42,898 bases of DNA from Sediminibacterium sp. (GTDB lineage: Bacteria > Bacteroidota > Bacteroidia > Chitinophagales > Chitinophagaceae). The notes beneath the pieces were generated by a model, which was not told the DNA's origin, did not search any database, and saw nothing but the letters and a program-made list of their open reading frames with translations. The position numbers and the translations under genes were made by a program. Below, piece after piece: positions 1-9,346 of the stretch (positions within the stretch are counted from its first letter, which is position 1; the number at the start of each line of letters is the position of its first letter). The stretch is from contig JAIXYL010000123.1 of the NCBI GenBank assembly GCA_027490265.1, positions 1-42,898 on the forward strand, read 5' to 3'.

Positions 1-435
1 AGAACCTGTTAATGATAAAGCATGAATATTAGCGATTGATTTTCCCTGCTTTTTAACGCAAGAAAGCGTGATAGCATAAAACCCGGTATCAGTGATGACC
101 CATTGCCCCAGTTTAGTTTTCTTAGATCCATTACCAGATACTAATTGACTCACCACTTTTTTTCCTGCTAATTCAATGGCAATGGTAGATCCTACATTCG
201 GCTGTTTAGTGATTGCATCAATTTGCAATTGACCCGTCTGTTGAACATGTATAAACCAAGTAATTGTTTGTTTAGCATTGCTCCAATTTTGCAAACCATT
301 TTTTGCAGAAAACAATACTTGCTGATCCGTTTCAGCAGGAACAGCATAGCCTGTAAAAGCAGGAATCAATGCGGTTTGTGCTTGCACAAATACTGCGCAA
401 ATACAAAAAGAACACAGAACAAATAAACGATTCAT
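1..435 (-). CDS. Secreted DUF5077/DUF3472-like protein, C-terminus outside window
   Basis: The reading frame is open from the ATG at 435 to the window edge (145 codons), so only the N-terminal part is seen. It starts with a signal peptide (MNRLFVLCSFCICAVFVQAQ). About 125 residues of a predicted beta-sandwich follow, with an early 'GLQNWSNAKQTITWF' and a late 'DTGFYAITLSCVKKQG'. This pattern resembles the DUF5077 domain that sits N-terminal to DUF3472 in secreted Bacteroidota proteins; the assignment is from memory of the family pattern and is moderate. The gene follows mgtE on the same strand after 44 bases. I see no strong promoter in that gap, so it may be read through from mgtE. Substrate and role are unknown. 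Confidence 0.6.
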   Translation of the reverse strand, partial: MNRLFVLCSFCICAVFVQAQTALIPAFTGYAVPAETDQQVLFSAKNGLQNWSNAKQTITWFIHVQQTGQLQIDAITKQPNVGSTIAIELAGKKVVSQLVSGNGSKKTKLGQWVITDTGFYAITLSCVKKQGKSIANIHALSLTGS

Positions 436-479
436 AATGCAGTAATTATCCCTAAACTTAGGTAAATCAATGCAGAAAA

Positions 480-1871
480 TTATAAAAGTAACCCTTGCAA
501 GAAAAGATAGGCGAAACTAAAATAAATGATCAATCCTGTAACGTCTACCAATGTGGCTACAAAGGGTGCAGAAGATACTGCTGGGTCAGCGCCTAATTTT
601 TTTAACAAGATGGGCAGCATTGAACCGGTTAAAGTGCCCCATAACACTACCCCAATTAAAGAAAATCCAACGGTTGCGCCAATCATGGCCCAATGAGGGC
701 CGTAAACATTCGGAATGATGGAATGCCAAATAGCTACTCTAAAAAAACCAAGTATGCCTAGCACTGTGCCCAATAAAATACCACTGATAATTTCTCGTTT
801 TAATACACGCCACCAATCAGAAATATAAATTTCCCCAACAGCCATCGCTTGTATAATTAATGTAGACGCTTGTGAGCCACTATTGCCTCCACTTGAAATA
901 ATTAAGGGTACAAATAAAGCAAGAATCAATGCCTTGGCAATTTCATCTTCAAAATAACCCATGGCAGTAGCTGTCAATAATTCTCCAATAAACAAAATGA
1001 TCAACCAGCCTACGCGTTTTCTAAACAACTTTAACAATGGAATATCTAAATAGGGCTCATTCAACGCCTCTGTTCCTCCCATTTTTTGCATGTCTTCACT
1101 AAACTCTTCATTGGCTACCCACAACATATCATCAATGGTAACGATCCCTAAAAGAATATTGTTTTCATCCACCACTGGCAATGCCACACGATTATTCATT
1201 TTAAAGACCTGACTGGCATTTTCTTGATCATCGTTAACTTCTAAAGACACCACTCTGCCGTCAATCACATCTTCAATTTTCTTATCGGGTGAAGCCAAAA
1301 TAATATCTCTGATTCTAACGTCATCAATCAATTGACCATTTTCATCAATGACATAGATGACGTCAATGGTTTCACTGTTTCTGGCATACTTACGGATGGT
1401 ATCAAACACTTCTGCCATGGTATTGTGCAAATACACATACACATAATCAGGTGTCATCAATCTGCCAACACTGTCTTCTGGATAACCCAGTAATGATAAA
1501 GTAATTTTACGCTCTTCGGGATCCAACAGTTTAATTAAATCTCTGATGGCGGCTTTTGGTAATTCTTCTAAGAAATCGGTTCGATCATCGGCAGGCAACT
1601 CATTCAATAATTCAGCTGTTTTTGCAGATGGCAGTTCTTTAACGATGTCTTTTTGTTGTGCAATGTCTAAAATCTTGAAAACACTGGCTGCACGATGAAT
1701 GGCCATATTCGCCACAATTCTTGCTTCGTATTCAGGATACTCATTAATTAAGTCAGCAACATCACTGATGTTTTGATCATTTAAGAATTCCCTTATTTCA
1801 AGGGTATCCTCTTTTTGAACCAATCGTTCAAACTGTTCAAATAAATCAGGCTGTTCTAACTCTAAAGACAT
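480..1871 (-). CDS. mgtE: Magnesium transporter MgtE
   Basis: Inner-membrane Mg2+ channel/transporter, 463 residues, the usual family length. The N-terminal 130 residues form the helical MgtE_N domain with the repeated 'ELLNELPADDRTDFLEELP' pattern. Two CBS domains follow (about 135-255), ending 'LLGIVTIDDML'. Five hydrophobic segments fill 285-463, with the conserved 'SSGGNSGSQASTLI' of the first pore helix region and 'DPAVSSAPFVATLVDVTGL' near the end, where Mg2+ is bound. In the family the CBS and N domains close the pore when cytosolic Mg2+ is high. It starts 9 bases after the prfB stop, so the two are probably cotranscribed. A second, unrelated Mg2+ channel gene (corA) lies at 38.4 kb. 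Confidence 0.95.
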   Translation of the reverse strand: MSLELEQPDLFEQFERLVQKEDTLEIREFLNDQNISDVADLINEYPEYEARIVANMAIHRAASVFKILDIAQQKDIVKELPSAKTAELLNELPADDRTDFLEELPKAAIRDLIKLLDPEERKITLSLLGYPEDSVGRLMTPDYVYVYLHNTMAEVFDTIRKYARNSETIDVIYVIDENGQLIDDVRIRDIILASPDKKIEDVIDGRVVSLEVNDDQENASQVFKMNNRVALPVVDENNILLGIVTIDDMLWVANEEFSEDMQKMGGTEALNEPYLDIPLLKLFRKRVGWLIILFIGELLTATAMGYFEDEIAKALILALFVPLIISSGGNSGSQASTLIIQAMAVGEIYISDWWRVLKREIISGILLGTVLGILGFFRVAIWHSIIPNVYGPHWAMIGATVGFSLIGVVLWGTLTGSMLPILLKKLGADPAVSSAPFVATLVDVTGLIIYFSFAYLFLQGLLL

Positions 1872-1880
1872 ACATGCAAT

Positions 1881-2970
1881 TTACTTATTTTCTTGTTGCA
1901 TCATCAGATAGGCCTTAATAAAGCCATCAATTTCCCCGTCCATCACAGGCGCAATATTGCCTACTTCAAAATCGGTTCGATGGTCTTTGATCATTTTATA
2001 TGGATGAAATACATAAGAACGGATTTGACTTCCCCACTCAATTTTTTTCTTGCCTGCATTTGTTGCATCGATGGCTTCCTGGCGTTTTCTAAGTTCCTCT
2101 TCGTATAAACGACTCTTCAACATTTTCATCGCCAACTCTCTATTCTCCCCTTGCGTTCTGGCTTGTTGACATTCAACAATGATGCCACTCGGTATATGCT
2201 TCAAACGAACGGCCGTTTCTACTTTGTTAACGTTTTGTCCGCCACTGCCCCCACTTCTATAGAATGCCCATTCAACATCACCAGGATTTACATTGATTTC
2301 GATGCTTTCATCTATCAAAGGGTATACAAATACAGATGCAAAAGAGGTATGTCTTCTGGCATTACTATCAAAAGGAGAAATACGAACCAATCGATGCACC
2401 CCACTTTCTGCTTTTAGAAAACCATACGCAAAATCCCCATCAAACTGAAGCGTTGCACTTTTAATGCCCGCACCATCCCCTTCTTGAAAATCCAGCTCTG
2501 TAACTTTCCAACCTTGTTTCTCACCATACATGCGATACATGCGCAATAACATTTCTGCCCAGTCTTGACTTTCTGTACCACCTGCTCCAGGATTAATTTG
2601 CAGCACAGCTGGCAATTCATCTTCAGGTTTATTCAACGTGCTTTTGAATTCCGCTTCTTCAATTTGTTTAATGGCTATTTGATAAGCATCTTTGGTTTCA
2701 TCTTCTGATGCATCGCCAGCTTTCCAAAAGTCAAATAAAAGCGCAAAATCTTCAACAGCGTTGTCTAACTGCTTGAATAATTTAAGCCAATATTCATTGA
2801 CTTTAATGTCTTTCATAACCGATGTTGCACGTGCATTGTCGTCCCAGAAGCCTGGTGACAAAGACAATTGGCGATCTGTATCTACTTTATATAATCGATT
2901 ATCAACGTCAAAGAAACCTCCTCAGGACCAATACGCGGTCCCTCATAAATTTAACTTGCTCTTGTGTCAT
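1881..2970 (-). CDS. prfB: Peptide chain release factor 2 (programmed +1 frameshift)
   Basis: Releases finished peptides at UGA and UAA codons. The gene is two joined frames. Codons 1-20 run from the ATG at 2970 and end at an in-frame TGA (2908-2910); skipping one T continues in the +1 frame to the stop at 1881, giving 362 residues. The slip site is CTT TGA C with AGGAGG (2917-2922) three bases upstream of CTT, the same layout as Escherichia coli prfB. The body has the SPF tripeptide ('[14 protein letters not shown]') that reads the stop codon and the GGQ loop ('[12 protein letters not shown]') that triggers hydrolysis. A simple ORF search starts at a TTG (2867) and misses the first 34 residues. 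A TACTTTTG promoter box ends four bases before the ATG, which predicts a leaderless mRNA. mgtE follows. Confidence 0.96.
2908..2922 (-). promoter_or_regulatory. prfB +1 frameshift site
   Basis: On the minus strand the bases read AGGAGG TTT CTT TGA, followed by C. AGGAGG is an internal Shine-Dalgarno stimulator, CTT is the slippery codon and TGA is the autoregulatory stop. When release factor 2 is scarce the ribosome pauses at UGA and slips forward one base. The spacing equals the classical bacterial element. Confidence 0.95.
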
Positions 2971-2974
2971 AAAA

Positions 2975-2982
2975 CAAAAGTA
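2975..2982 (-). promoter_or_regulatory. Promoter -7 box of prfB (leaderless)
   Basis: The minus strand reads TACTTTTG, matching the Bacteroidota -7 consensus TAnnTTTG. Four bases (TTTT) separate it from the prfB ATG, so the transcription start should fall on or next to the start codon. No TTG -33 element is visible at 19 bases. Confidence 0.55.
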
Positions 2983-3005
2983 CAAAAGAAGTCGCAGGAA
3001 TGGGA

Positions 3006-6000
3006 TTAGAGTTTCACAAACCGATTTCGGGCAATAATTCTACCAGCGCCTGTTACCAACTCTAAATTATAAATCCCTTTAGGTAGCTGACGCAAATCTA
3101 AATCATAGGTGAAATTGCCCGTTGTATTAAATGTATTCACTCGTTGATTAATCATCACCACACCCCCATTAGAAATGACTTTTACAAAAGTGCTGCTATT
3201 GGTTAATGGCGTGAAAATGATTTTCGCATTATTCACAACAGGATTGGGGAAAAAATAAATTTGTTGGGCTGCTGTTAAATCAGCTCTGATGTCTACCGAA
3301 TCAGAGACAGAAGTACAAAAATTAGTATCTGTGATGGCAACATTATACCGACCAGTTGTAGCATAAAACACATAAAGCTGATCAGTTGTATCCGGAATTG
3401 ACGTTATTAAACTGCCGTTTCTATACCATAAAATTTTAGTGACCACCTTACCAGAATCTGCACTGGCCACTAATTTAGCGGTATCGCCTGGCAAAATATT
3501 TTGCTTGCCTAAAAAGGCCAAAGAAGCCCCTGGTAAAGGCTTAACAGATACCGTAATTTTTTGTCTGATACTTTGGCAACCAGAAATTGTGTTAATTCTA
3601 GACACCCAATACGTTGAGGTATTCACTACATTGGTCACAGGTAAAGGCGCCGTTGTGCTGCCTACACCACCGTTAGCGCCAGTATGCCAAAGCAAGCTAT
3701 CCCCATATGCAGCCAAAGGTCTGGCAGGTTCATTTAAGCAATATTGAATATCCGATACAATCGGCTTCGTTGGTATAAAACCACTGTCTAAAATAAAGTT
3801 ATCCGATCTGGCTACACAGCCTGCAAAACTGGTAGCAATAGCATTATAGGTTCCTCTTGTTTTGGGGAAAATGGTAAAACTTGTATCTGCAGAACTAAAT
3901 CGTTGAACCCGAAAATTATTCATATCGGACACATAAAAGTCGCCATCAACATCAATAAACCCATTTCCTGGGGCATCTAATTGATCTGGTCCTGACCCTT
4001 TAATAGTACCACCTGCTACTACAATTCCAGAGTCTACCCCAATGCGCCATCTTTTGATGCGATTGGCAGTTCCACCTTCGGTAATCAGCATTTGATTATT
4101 GGCATCCACAAAAATATTCAATGGCGTAACCACTTGATTGGCATTATTGCCTTTGCCTCTTCCACCAGCAACCGTTGTACCTCTGGTTTCTCCAAGTTTC
4201 CATCGTTGAATGCGATCATTTTGAGAATCCGCAATATAAATATTGTCGAATTGGTCTACAAAAACACCCAACGGAATACTCAATTGATTGGCTGCAGCTC
4301 CAGCAAAATTGCCACCTGCAACTGTTTTACCTGCAATACCGCCTCTTACCCATTGTTGAATGCGCGCGTTTAACGCATCTGCTATATAAATAGCACCATA
4401 TGCGTCTACAAATACTCCTGAAGGACTAGAGAGTTGATTAGGTTTAACACCTCTGCCATTACCACCAGCTACAATGGTCCCTGTTGTATCGCCTTCCTTC
4501 CAAAGCATGATGCGATCATTGTCTGTATCTGCAACATAAATGAACCCGTCAGTTGTCACATAAATGCTATTGGGGTTATTTAATTGACTCAAGCGATTGC
4601 CTACCCCTTTTCCGCCTGCAACGGTAATACCTGCTTTAGCACCAGGTACCCATTTTTGTACGCGATGATTCCATTGATCACATACATAAATATTTTTAAA
4701 AGCATCTACAAAAACAAAACTGGGTCTTCCAAATTGCGTGGAGTCTGTGCCACCATTTAATTTACCAGCAACCGTTTCAGCTAAATCTTTATAGGTTGTT
4801 GTCGTCCTACTGATGCTATCATTATTGCGTGTCCAAAGCAATGATCGAACTTTAGGATTGGCATTCAAAACCATTGGTTCTGTTGAAATACAAGTAGGAC
4901 TTACAATAGACATAACTGGTCTCTTATAAACTGTCACTACTACTTCAGCTGAAGAATTGCAACCATTGCCAATAGAGGACACAACCGTATATTTTGTAGT
5001 AACCGAAGGTCTTGCAAGAACTGTATCTCGATTGGTTACACTTAGCCCTGCAGATGGACTCCATCGATAATTGTTAGAGCCAGATACAATTAATCTGGCT
5101 TGCCCACCCTCACAAATATTGGTGGTATCTGTTTTTATTTTCAAATCTGGTGCAACCACAACAAAAGCAGTACCGGAGCCAGTTACGCAACCAGAAAACG
5201 AAGCCGATAAGGCTGTATAATTACCGGAAATTCTTGTTTGTAATACCGTATCAGCGCCTGCTGTAATGGTATATCGTTGTATCCGATAGTTTCTGCTATC
5301 TGCTACATACATATTGCCTTTCAAATCAATTCCTAATGCATTGGGCAACTGTAACTGGTCTAATGCAGAGCCAGAACTGCCATTGGCCAATCCTGCAACG
5401 GTTGTACCAACTGTATCAAATAACGCCCAACGATGTATCCGATTATTGCCTCTGTCTGCAATAAACATATTGCTGTTTCCATCCACAAAAATGCCCGCAG
5501 GAAAATTCAATTGATTAGGCAATGTACCTGGTCCTCTATTTCCAGCTGCAACAAACCCAACAATGGTCGTTTGATCATAAAACATGATGCGATGATTCTC
5601 AGCATCTGCTACAAATAAATTATTCTTTTGGTCTACAAAAACAGCTTGAGGATTATTGAGTCGCACATTATCGTTGCCCGGCAAACCAGTACCAGCAACT
5701 GTTTTTACACTAGCCCCTCCATTGCTCCATTTCTGCACACGATGATTACCTGCATCAGCGATGTATATATTTCCATAACTGTCTACAAAAACACTTGATG
5801 GAAAATTCAACTGATAAGTACCATTGCCTAATCCTAATCCACCCGCAACCGTTGTTGCAACGGTTGATCCTCTAGGAAAATATTGAATGCGATGATTGTT
5901 TTGATCGGCAACATAGATATTACCAACCGCATCCACAAAAACTCCAGTTGGATAATTCAATTGATCATTGCCATTGCCTTCACCCTTACCGCCTACAACT

Positions 6001-7766
6001 GTTGTACCTACTAAATCACCTGGTTTCCACAATTGAATGCGATGGTTCACTGCATCAGCAACATATACATTGCCTTTGGGATCAACAAATGTTCCCATGG
6101 GCAACCCAAATTGACTTTGACCATTGCCAATACCATTGCCCCCTGCAAATACAGTTCCTGTTTTACCCCATTCGGGAAAGAAGCTGCCTGCTTTGATCCC
6201 ACCACCTCTAAAATAATTTAAACTGGCAGGCCTTTCGCCTAAAATGGTTGTGGTTACTTTAGTTGCATCAGGTGATAAACAAATGGTGGGAGTAACAACC
6301 GGGATAGACCTTAATCCAACACTAATGGTTAATGGTCTATATGAAATACAGCCACTATCCGTTGTTGACGTGATGCCATAAAATGTAGTGGAATCTGGCT
6401 TGACTAAATAAGTACTATCATTGGTTCGGGTGACACCGGTATTGGGAAACCAAGTATAATTATTGCTGCCCAAAAGTTTTAATTCAGTGACATCCCCTGT
6501 ACAAATAGCTGTTTTACCAATAATATTTATTTCAGGATTGGGATTAACAAATATGGCATTGGATTGCTGCACACAGCCTGAAAAGGAATTGACCCGTGCA
6601 ATATATACACCACCTTGATAGGGTCTGAATTCTGTATTAATTGGGATAATACCGTATTGTTGAACCCGCCCATTTTGTTGGTCTAATACAAACAAATTAC
6701 CGGATACATCAAAAGCAATCCCACTTGGATAATTGAATTGACTATTGTCTGAACCTGCAATGCCATTGTCGCTTCCAGCAATGGTGATCATGCCAATTTC
6801 ATTATTGAATAATTTCTGAACACGACTATTACCAGCTTCTACAACGAACACTTCATCAAAGGCATTTACTAAAACATCCACTGGCTGAAACATATATCCA
6901 TAACCTGTCCCCTTGCCTAATTGACCCATGACCGTCTTTCCAGATAAATTGCCCAGCTTGAATTTTTGAACACGGTTATTGGCAGAATCGGCTACATAAA
7001 TATTAAAATTTTGGTCTACTGCAACGCCTTGCGGACTGTTGAGTCTTAATGAATCCGAACCAGGTCCCCTTCCCCCAGCAACAGTAATACCTGATGCACC
7101 ACCTTGGGCCCAACGCTGAATGCGGTGATTGCCAGCATCGGCAATGTACACAAAACCTTGGCGGTCAACATATACATCCCTTGGATCGCTTAATTGATTG
7201 GCCCCTGCCCCTTTGCCGTTTCCACCAGCTACTAAAAAACCATTGCTTGAGCCTGGTGCAAAACGCAGTACCCGATTATTATACTGATCTGTTACAAATA
7301 AATTACCAAACCCGTCAATGAATAAACCAGCTGGTTTGTTGAGTTGATTGGGGGCATTTCCATTGCCTGTTCCACCCGCTACAGTCACACCGTCTGGTGT
7401 TGTTCTGCTGTATGCCACTACCCGATTGTTTAATGTATCAGACACATATATATTGCCGCTATTGTCAATGGCGATGCCATGGGTACCTGACACTCTTTGC
7501 CTTCCACCTGTTGAACCACTCACAACAGTAGTAGGTACTGTACTTAATGTGGCTCTAGTTTTTTGTAAAACAGAGTCATTTAATAACCACTCAATTTGAT
7601 AAGGACTTCTACTGAATGTACCAGAAATCATACCGCCCCCTGCACATTTGGGTCCGGTGATGCTCACAAATACGCATTGCGCGGTGATTAGTTGTGTTAC
7701 CAATAACAGTAACCCAACCAAAAACCCTTTTACACAATTCATACTTGTCTTTAACATCAACTTCAT
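3006..7766 (-). CDS. Giant secreted NHL-repeat protein with type IX sorting domain
   Basis: About 1586 residues from the ATG at 7766; the frame is open to 7817, but this start puts the signal peptide (MKLMLKTSMNCVKGFLVGLL...) at the N-terminus. I count 18 NHL-type repeats ('GVFVDAVGNIYVADQNNHRI' and variants) in three blocks of six, at roughly 7.5-6.65, 6.15-5.27 and 4.76-3.9 kb. Blocks are separated by Cys-containing Ig-like segments ('NNYTWFPNTGV', 'NNYRWSPSAGL'). The last 80 residues, 'FFPNPVVNNAKIIF' to 'RFVKL', are a type A T9SS C-terminal sorting domain, so the protein is probably exported by type IX secretion and attached to or released from the surface. Each block likely folds as a six-bladed propeller. 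Binding partner unknown; NHL propellers usually mediate protein or ligand contacts. Confidence 0.85.
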   Translation of the reverse strand: MKLMLKTSMNCVKGFLVGLLLLVTQLITAQCVFVSITGPKCAGGGMISGTFSRSPYQIEWLLNDSVLQKTRATLSTVPTTVVSGSTGGRQRVSGTHGIAIDNSGNIYVSDTLNNRVVAYSRTTPDGVTVAGGTGNGNAPNQLNKPAGLFIDGFGNLFVTDQYNNRVLRFAPGSSNGFLVAGGNGKGAGANQLSDPRDVYVDRQGFVYIADAGNHRIQRWAQGGASGITVAGGRGPGSDSLRLNSPQGVAVDQNFNIYVADSANNRVQKFKLGNLSGKTVMGQLGKGTGYGYMFQPVDVLVNAFDEVFVVEAGNSRVQKLFNNEIGMITIAGSDNGIAGSDNSQFNYPSGIAFDVSGNLFVLDQQNGRVQQYGIIPINTEFRPYQGGVYIARVNSFSGCVQQSNAIFVNPNPEINIIGKTAICTGDVTELKLLGSNNYTWFPNTGVTRTNDSTYLVKPDSTTFYGITSTTDSGCISYRPLTISVGLRSIPVVTPTICLSPDATKVTTTILGERPASLNYFRGGGIKAGSFFPEWGKTGTVFAGGNGIGNGQSQFGLPMGTFVDPKGNVYVADAVNHRIQLWKPGDLVGTTVVGGKGEGNGNDQLNYPTGVFVDAVGNIYVADQNNHRIQYFPRGSTVATTVAGGLGLGNGTYQLNFPSSVFVDSYGNIYIADAGNHRVQKWSNGGASVKTVAGTGLPGNDNVRLNNPQAVFVDQKNNLFVADAENHRIMFYDQTTIVGFVAAGNRGPGTLPNQLNFPAGIFVDGNSNMFIADRGNNRIHRWALFDTVGTTVAGLANGSSGSALDQLQLPNALGIDLKGNMYVADSRNYRIQRYTITAGADTVLQTRISGNYTALSASFSGCVTGSGTAFVVVAPDLKIKTDTTNICEGGQARLIVSGSNNYRWSPSAGLSVTNRDTVLARPSVTTKYTVVSSIGNGCNSSAEVVVTVYKRPVMSIVSPTCISTEPMVLNANPKVRSLLWTRNNDSISRTTTTYKDLAETVAGKLNGGTDSTQFGRPSFVFVDAFKNIYVCDQWNHRVQKWVPGAKAGITVAGGKGVGNRLSQLNNPNSIYVTTDGFIYVADTDNDRIMLWKEGDTTGTIVAGGNGRGVKPNQLSSPSGVFVDAYGAIYIADALNARIQQWVRGGIAGKTVAGGNFAGAAANQLSIPLGVFVDQFDNIYIADSQNDRIQRWKLGETRGTTVAGGRGKGNNANQVVTPLNIFVDANNQMLITEGGTANRIKRWRIGVDSGIVVAGGTIKGSGPDQLDAPGNGFIDVDGDFYVSDMNNFRVQRFSSADTSFTIFPKTRGTYNAIATSFAGCVARSDNFILDSGFIPTKPIVSDIQYCLNEPARPLAAYGDSLLWHTGANGGVGSTTAPLPVTNVVNTSTYWVSRINTISGCQSIRQKITVSVKPLPGASLAFLGKQNILPGDTAKLVASADSGKVVTKILWYRNGSLITSIPDTTDQLYVFYATTGRYNVAITDTNFCTSVSDSVDIRADLTAAQQIYFFPNPVVNNAKIIFTPLTNSSTFVKVISNGGVVMINQRVNTFNTTGNFTYDLDLRQLPKGIYNLELVTGAGRIIARNRFVKL

Positions 7767-7837
7767 TTCTAGTAATGGACAAAATAATTGTTCCACTGCT
7801 GCAATACAGCAATGCATAGGGTGCGATTAAAAAATAC

Positions 7838-8200
7838 CATAAACCTCGTAAGCCGGATTCTGTTTCAACTCCATCATTTATCTGGCCGCAACATTGCTGT
7901 TACGATCTTGCTGCCTACCCTGGATTGCGATTCAATTGAATGAATACGAGAACGAGCCGCTCTCAAACAATCCTTTACATGGCATTACAGTACCCAAGGT
8001 TTACCCATAGCAAGTGTTACCACCTACCACCGTGAGCTCTTACCTCACATTTTCACCTTTTCCATGTGTTACCATGGTAGTTATTTTCTGTGGCACTCTC
8101 TCTTTCTCACATGAATGAGAAGCCGGCGCTTAACCGGTGGGTTGCTCTATACTGTCCGGACTTTCCTCCCCAATAAATTGGAGCGATGGTTCGGGTTTAT
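7838..8200 (-). ncRNA. rnpB: RNase P RNA, bacterial class A
   Basis: Catalytic RNA that trims tRNA 5' ends. On the minus strand the 5' part holds the universal GAGGAAAGTCCGGAC (about 8168-8154), and the 3' end reads ACAGAATCCGGCTTA (7866-7852), the two halves that form the P4 region. 'GGTAAGAGCTCACGG' and 'GGCAGCAAGATC'-like internal elements also fit. The ends are set by eye to within about 10 bases. A TATTTTTTAA tract follows the 3' end and may terminate it. The reading frames that cross it are spurious. Confidence 0.95.
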
Positions 8201-8320
8201 AGTACTTACGAAGATACTGATTGCTTAACCAATGTGGTCTGAACAAGGATTTTAATGGCAGATAGGCATAAAAAATACCCATTACTTTGTATGATGAATT
8301 AGGCAGATGCTGCTTAAATC

Positions 8321-9346
8321 TTAATATTGAAAAAAGACCTGGGTGGCCCCATACCCAAATCTTGAATCGTATTGGTGTTGAAAACGTTTGACTTCTCGGC
8401 GGGTTTTTAAATACTCGTGCACTTCTTCGCGCAACTTACCAGAGCCCACTCCATGAATCACAACCAATTCCAATTGTTTATGTGCAATGGCCAATTCAAC
8501 CCATTTTTCTAATTCATCTAATTGCAAAGTCAGCATTTCAAAATTGCTCATACCTGCAGGATGTTGGGTTAACTTTTCAATATGCAAATCAATAACAGAA
8601 CGAGCAGGTGGCAAATAGTCTTTAACCTTTCCAGCATCGTATACTTTATACCCTTTTGCTTTTAAACTGTCTAAGGGCAAAGCTTGTTCAGCCCTGTCAG
8701 GATACACACTGAACAATGTATATGAAAAAGTAGGTTCATTATTGTCTTTGAGAGATTCAATTTTTTGAAACACTTGTTTCGGTTTCAATTTCAATTGAAC
8801 TTCAAAGTGTTCTGCTTTATGTTTTGCAGGATTGAGTAAACTAAAATCTAAAGCAAATGAAGGCGAATCGTTCACCGCTTCAAACTTGATATCGTGTAAA
8901 TAGAAATCGTGAAAGGGTTGAATGGTATTCACTAATGAAAAATTGTCTTCACCATTAAACATTTGTTGGTATGTAAACTGATAGCCATCACTGGTTTTGT
9001 TCACCAAATGAATTTTTAATAGCTCTACCACTTCATCGTTAAAATCATCTAAAGCAAATTTGGGAATAAACGACAACCATACGCCTTCAGAAACCTTGAT
9101 CTGATTGGGTTGTGGCTTTTCTTTTGGAACCTGATCTACATAAGTCTTGGGTTCAATTTTTTTGCTGGGTATATTTTTCTTCTCAGTAAATCGCTTAAAA
9201 TAGGGAAAATCAATTTGGTCCATATAGGCCGGAAACTTAACCCCTCTTACTTCAATCATCACCATTTTATCGTTGATGATTTCTATGACTTTACCTTCCT
9301 CATTGCTGTGCAACACTAAAATATCATCCCCTATTTGGTACTTCAT
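8321..9346 (-). CDS. DUF2027 and Smr domain protein
   Basis: A 341-residue cytosolic protein of a family typical of Bacteroidota. The N-terminus (MKYQIGDDILVLHSNEEGKV) is a small SH3-like beta domain; residues 90-210 form a beta-rich DUF2027 core; the C-terminal 80 residues are a Smr domain with 'SVIDLHIEKLT', a helix 'QLDELEKWVELAIAHK' and the catalytic-type 'VVIHGVGSGKLREEV'. Smr domains occur in MutS2 and ribosome-rescue nucleases and can cut or bind nucleic acid, so a role in RNA or ribosome quality control is possible but not shown here. No MutS ATPase part is present. Its start overlaps the stop of the upstream permease by 4 bases, so the two are translationally coupled. Confidence 0.85.
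   Translation of the reverse strand: MKYQIGDDILVLHSNEEGKVIEIINDKMVMIEVRGVKFPAYMDQIDFPYFKRFTEKKNIPSKKIEPKTYVDQVPKEKPQPNQIKVSEGVWLSFIPKFALDDFNDEVVELLKIHLVNKTSDGYQFTYQQMFNGEDNFSLVNTIQPFHDFYLHDIKFEAVNDSPSFALDFSLLNPAKHKAEHFEVQLKLKPKQVFQKIESLKDNNEPTFSYTLFSVYPDRAEQALPLDSLKAKGYKVYDAGKVKDYLPPARSVIDLHIEKLTQHPAGMSNFEMLTLQLDELEKWVELAIAHKQLELVVIHGVGSGKLREEVHEYLKTRREVKRFQHQYDSRFGYGATQVFFQY

Noticed and set aside
1881-2867. prfB starting at the TTG at 2867
   Set aside because: The first 34 residues of release factor 2 are encoded upstream and joined by the +1 frameshift at CTT TGA C, so the TTG is not a start.
3900-7500. CRISPR-like or tandem DNA repeats
   Set aside because: The periodic similarity is of protein origin (NHL repeats); the DNA copies diverge and there are no constant repeats with unique spacers.
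7609-7830. Small reading frames around the start of the NHL gene
   Set aside because: They are shadows of the signal-peptide region in other frames, or run into the 3' end of rnpB.
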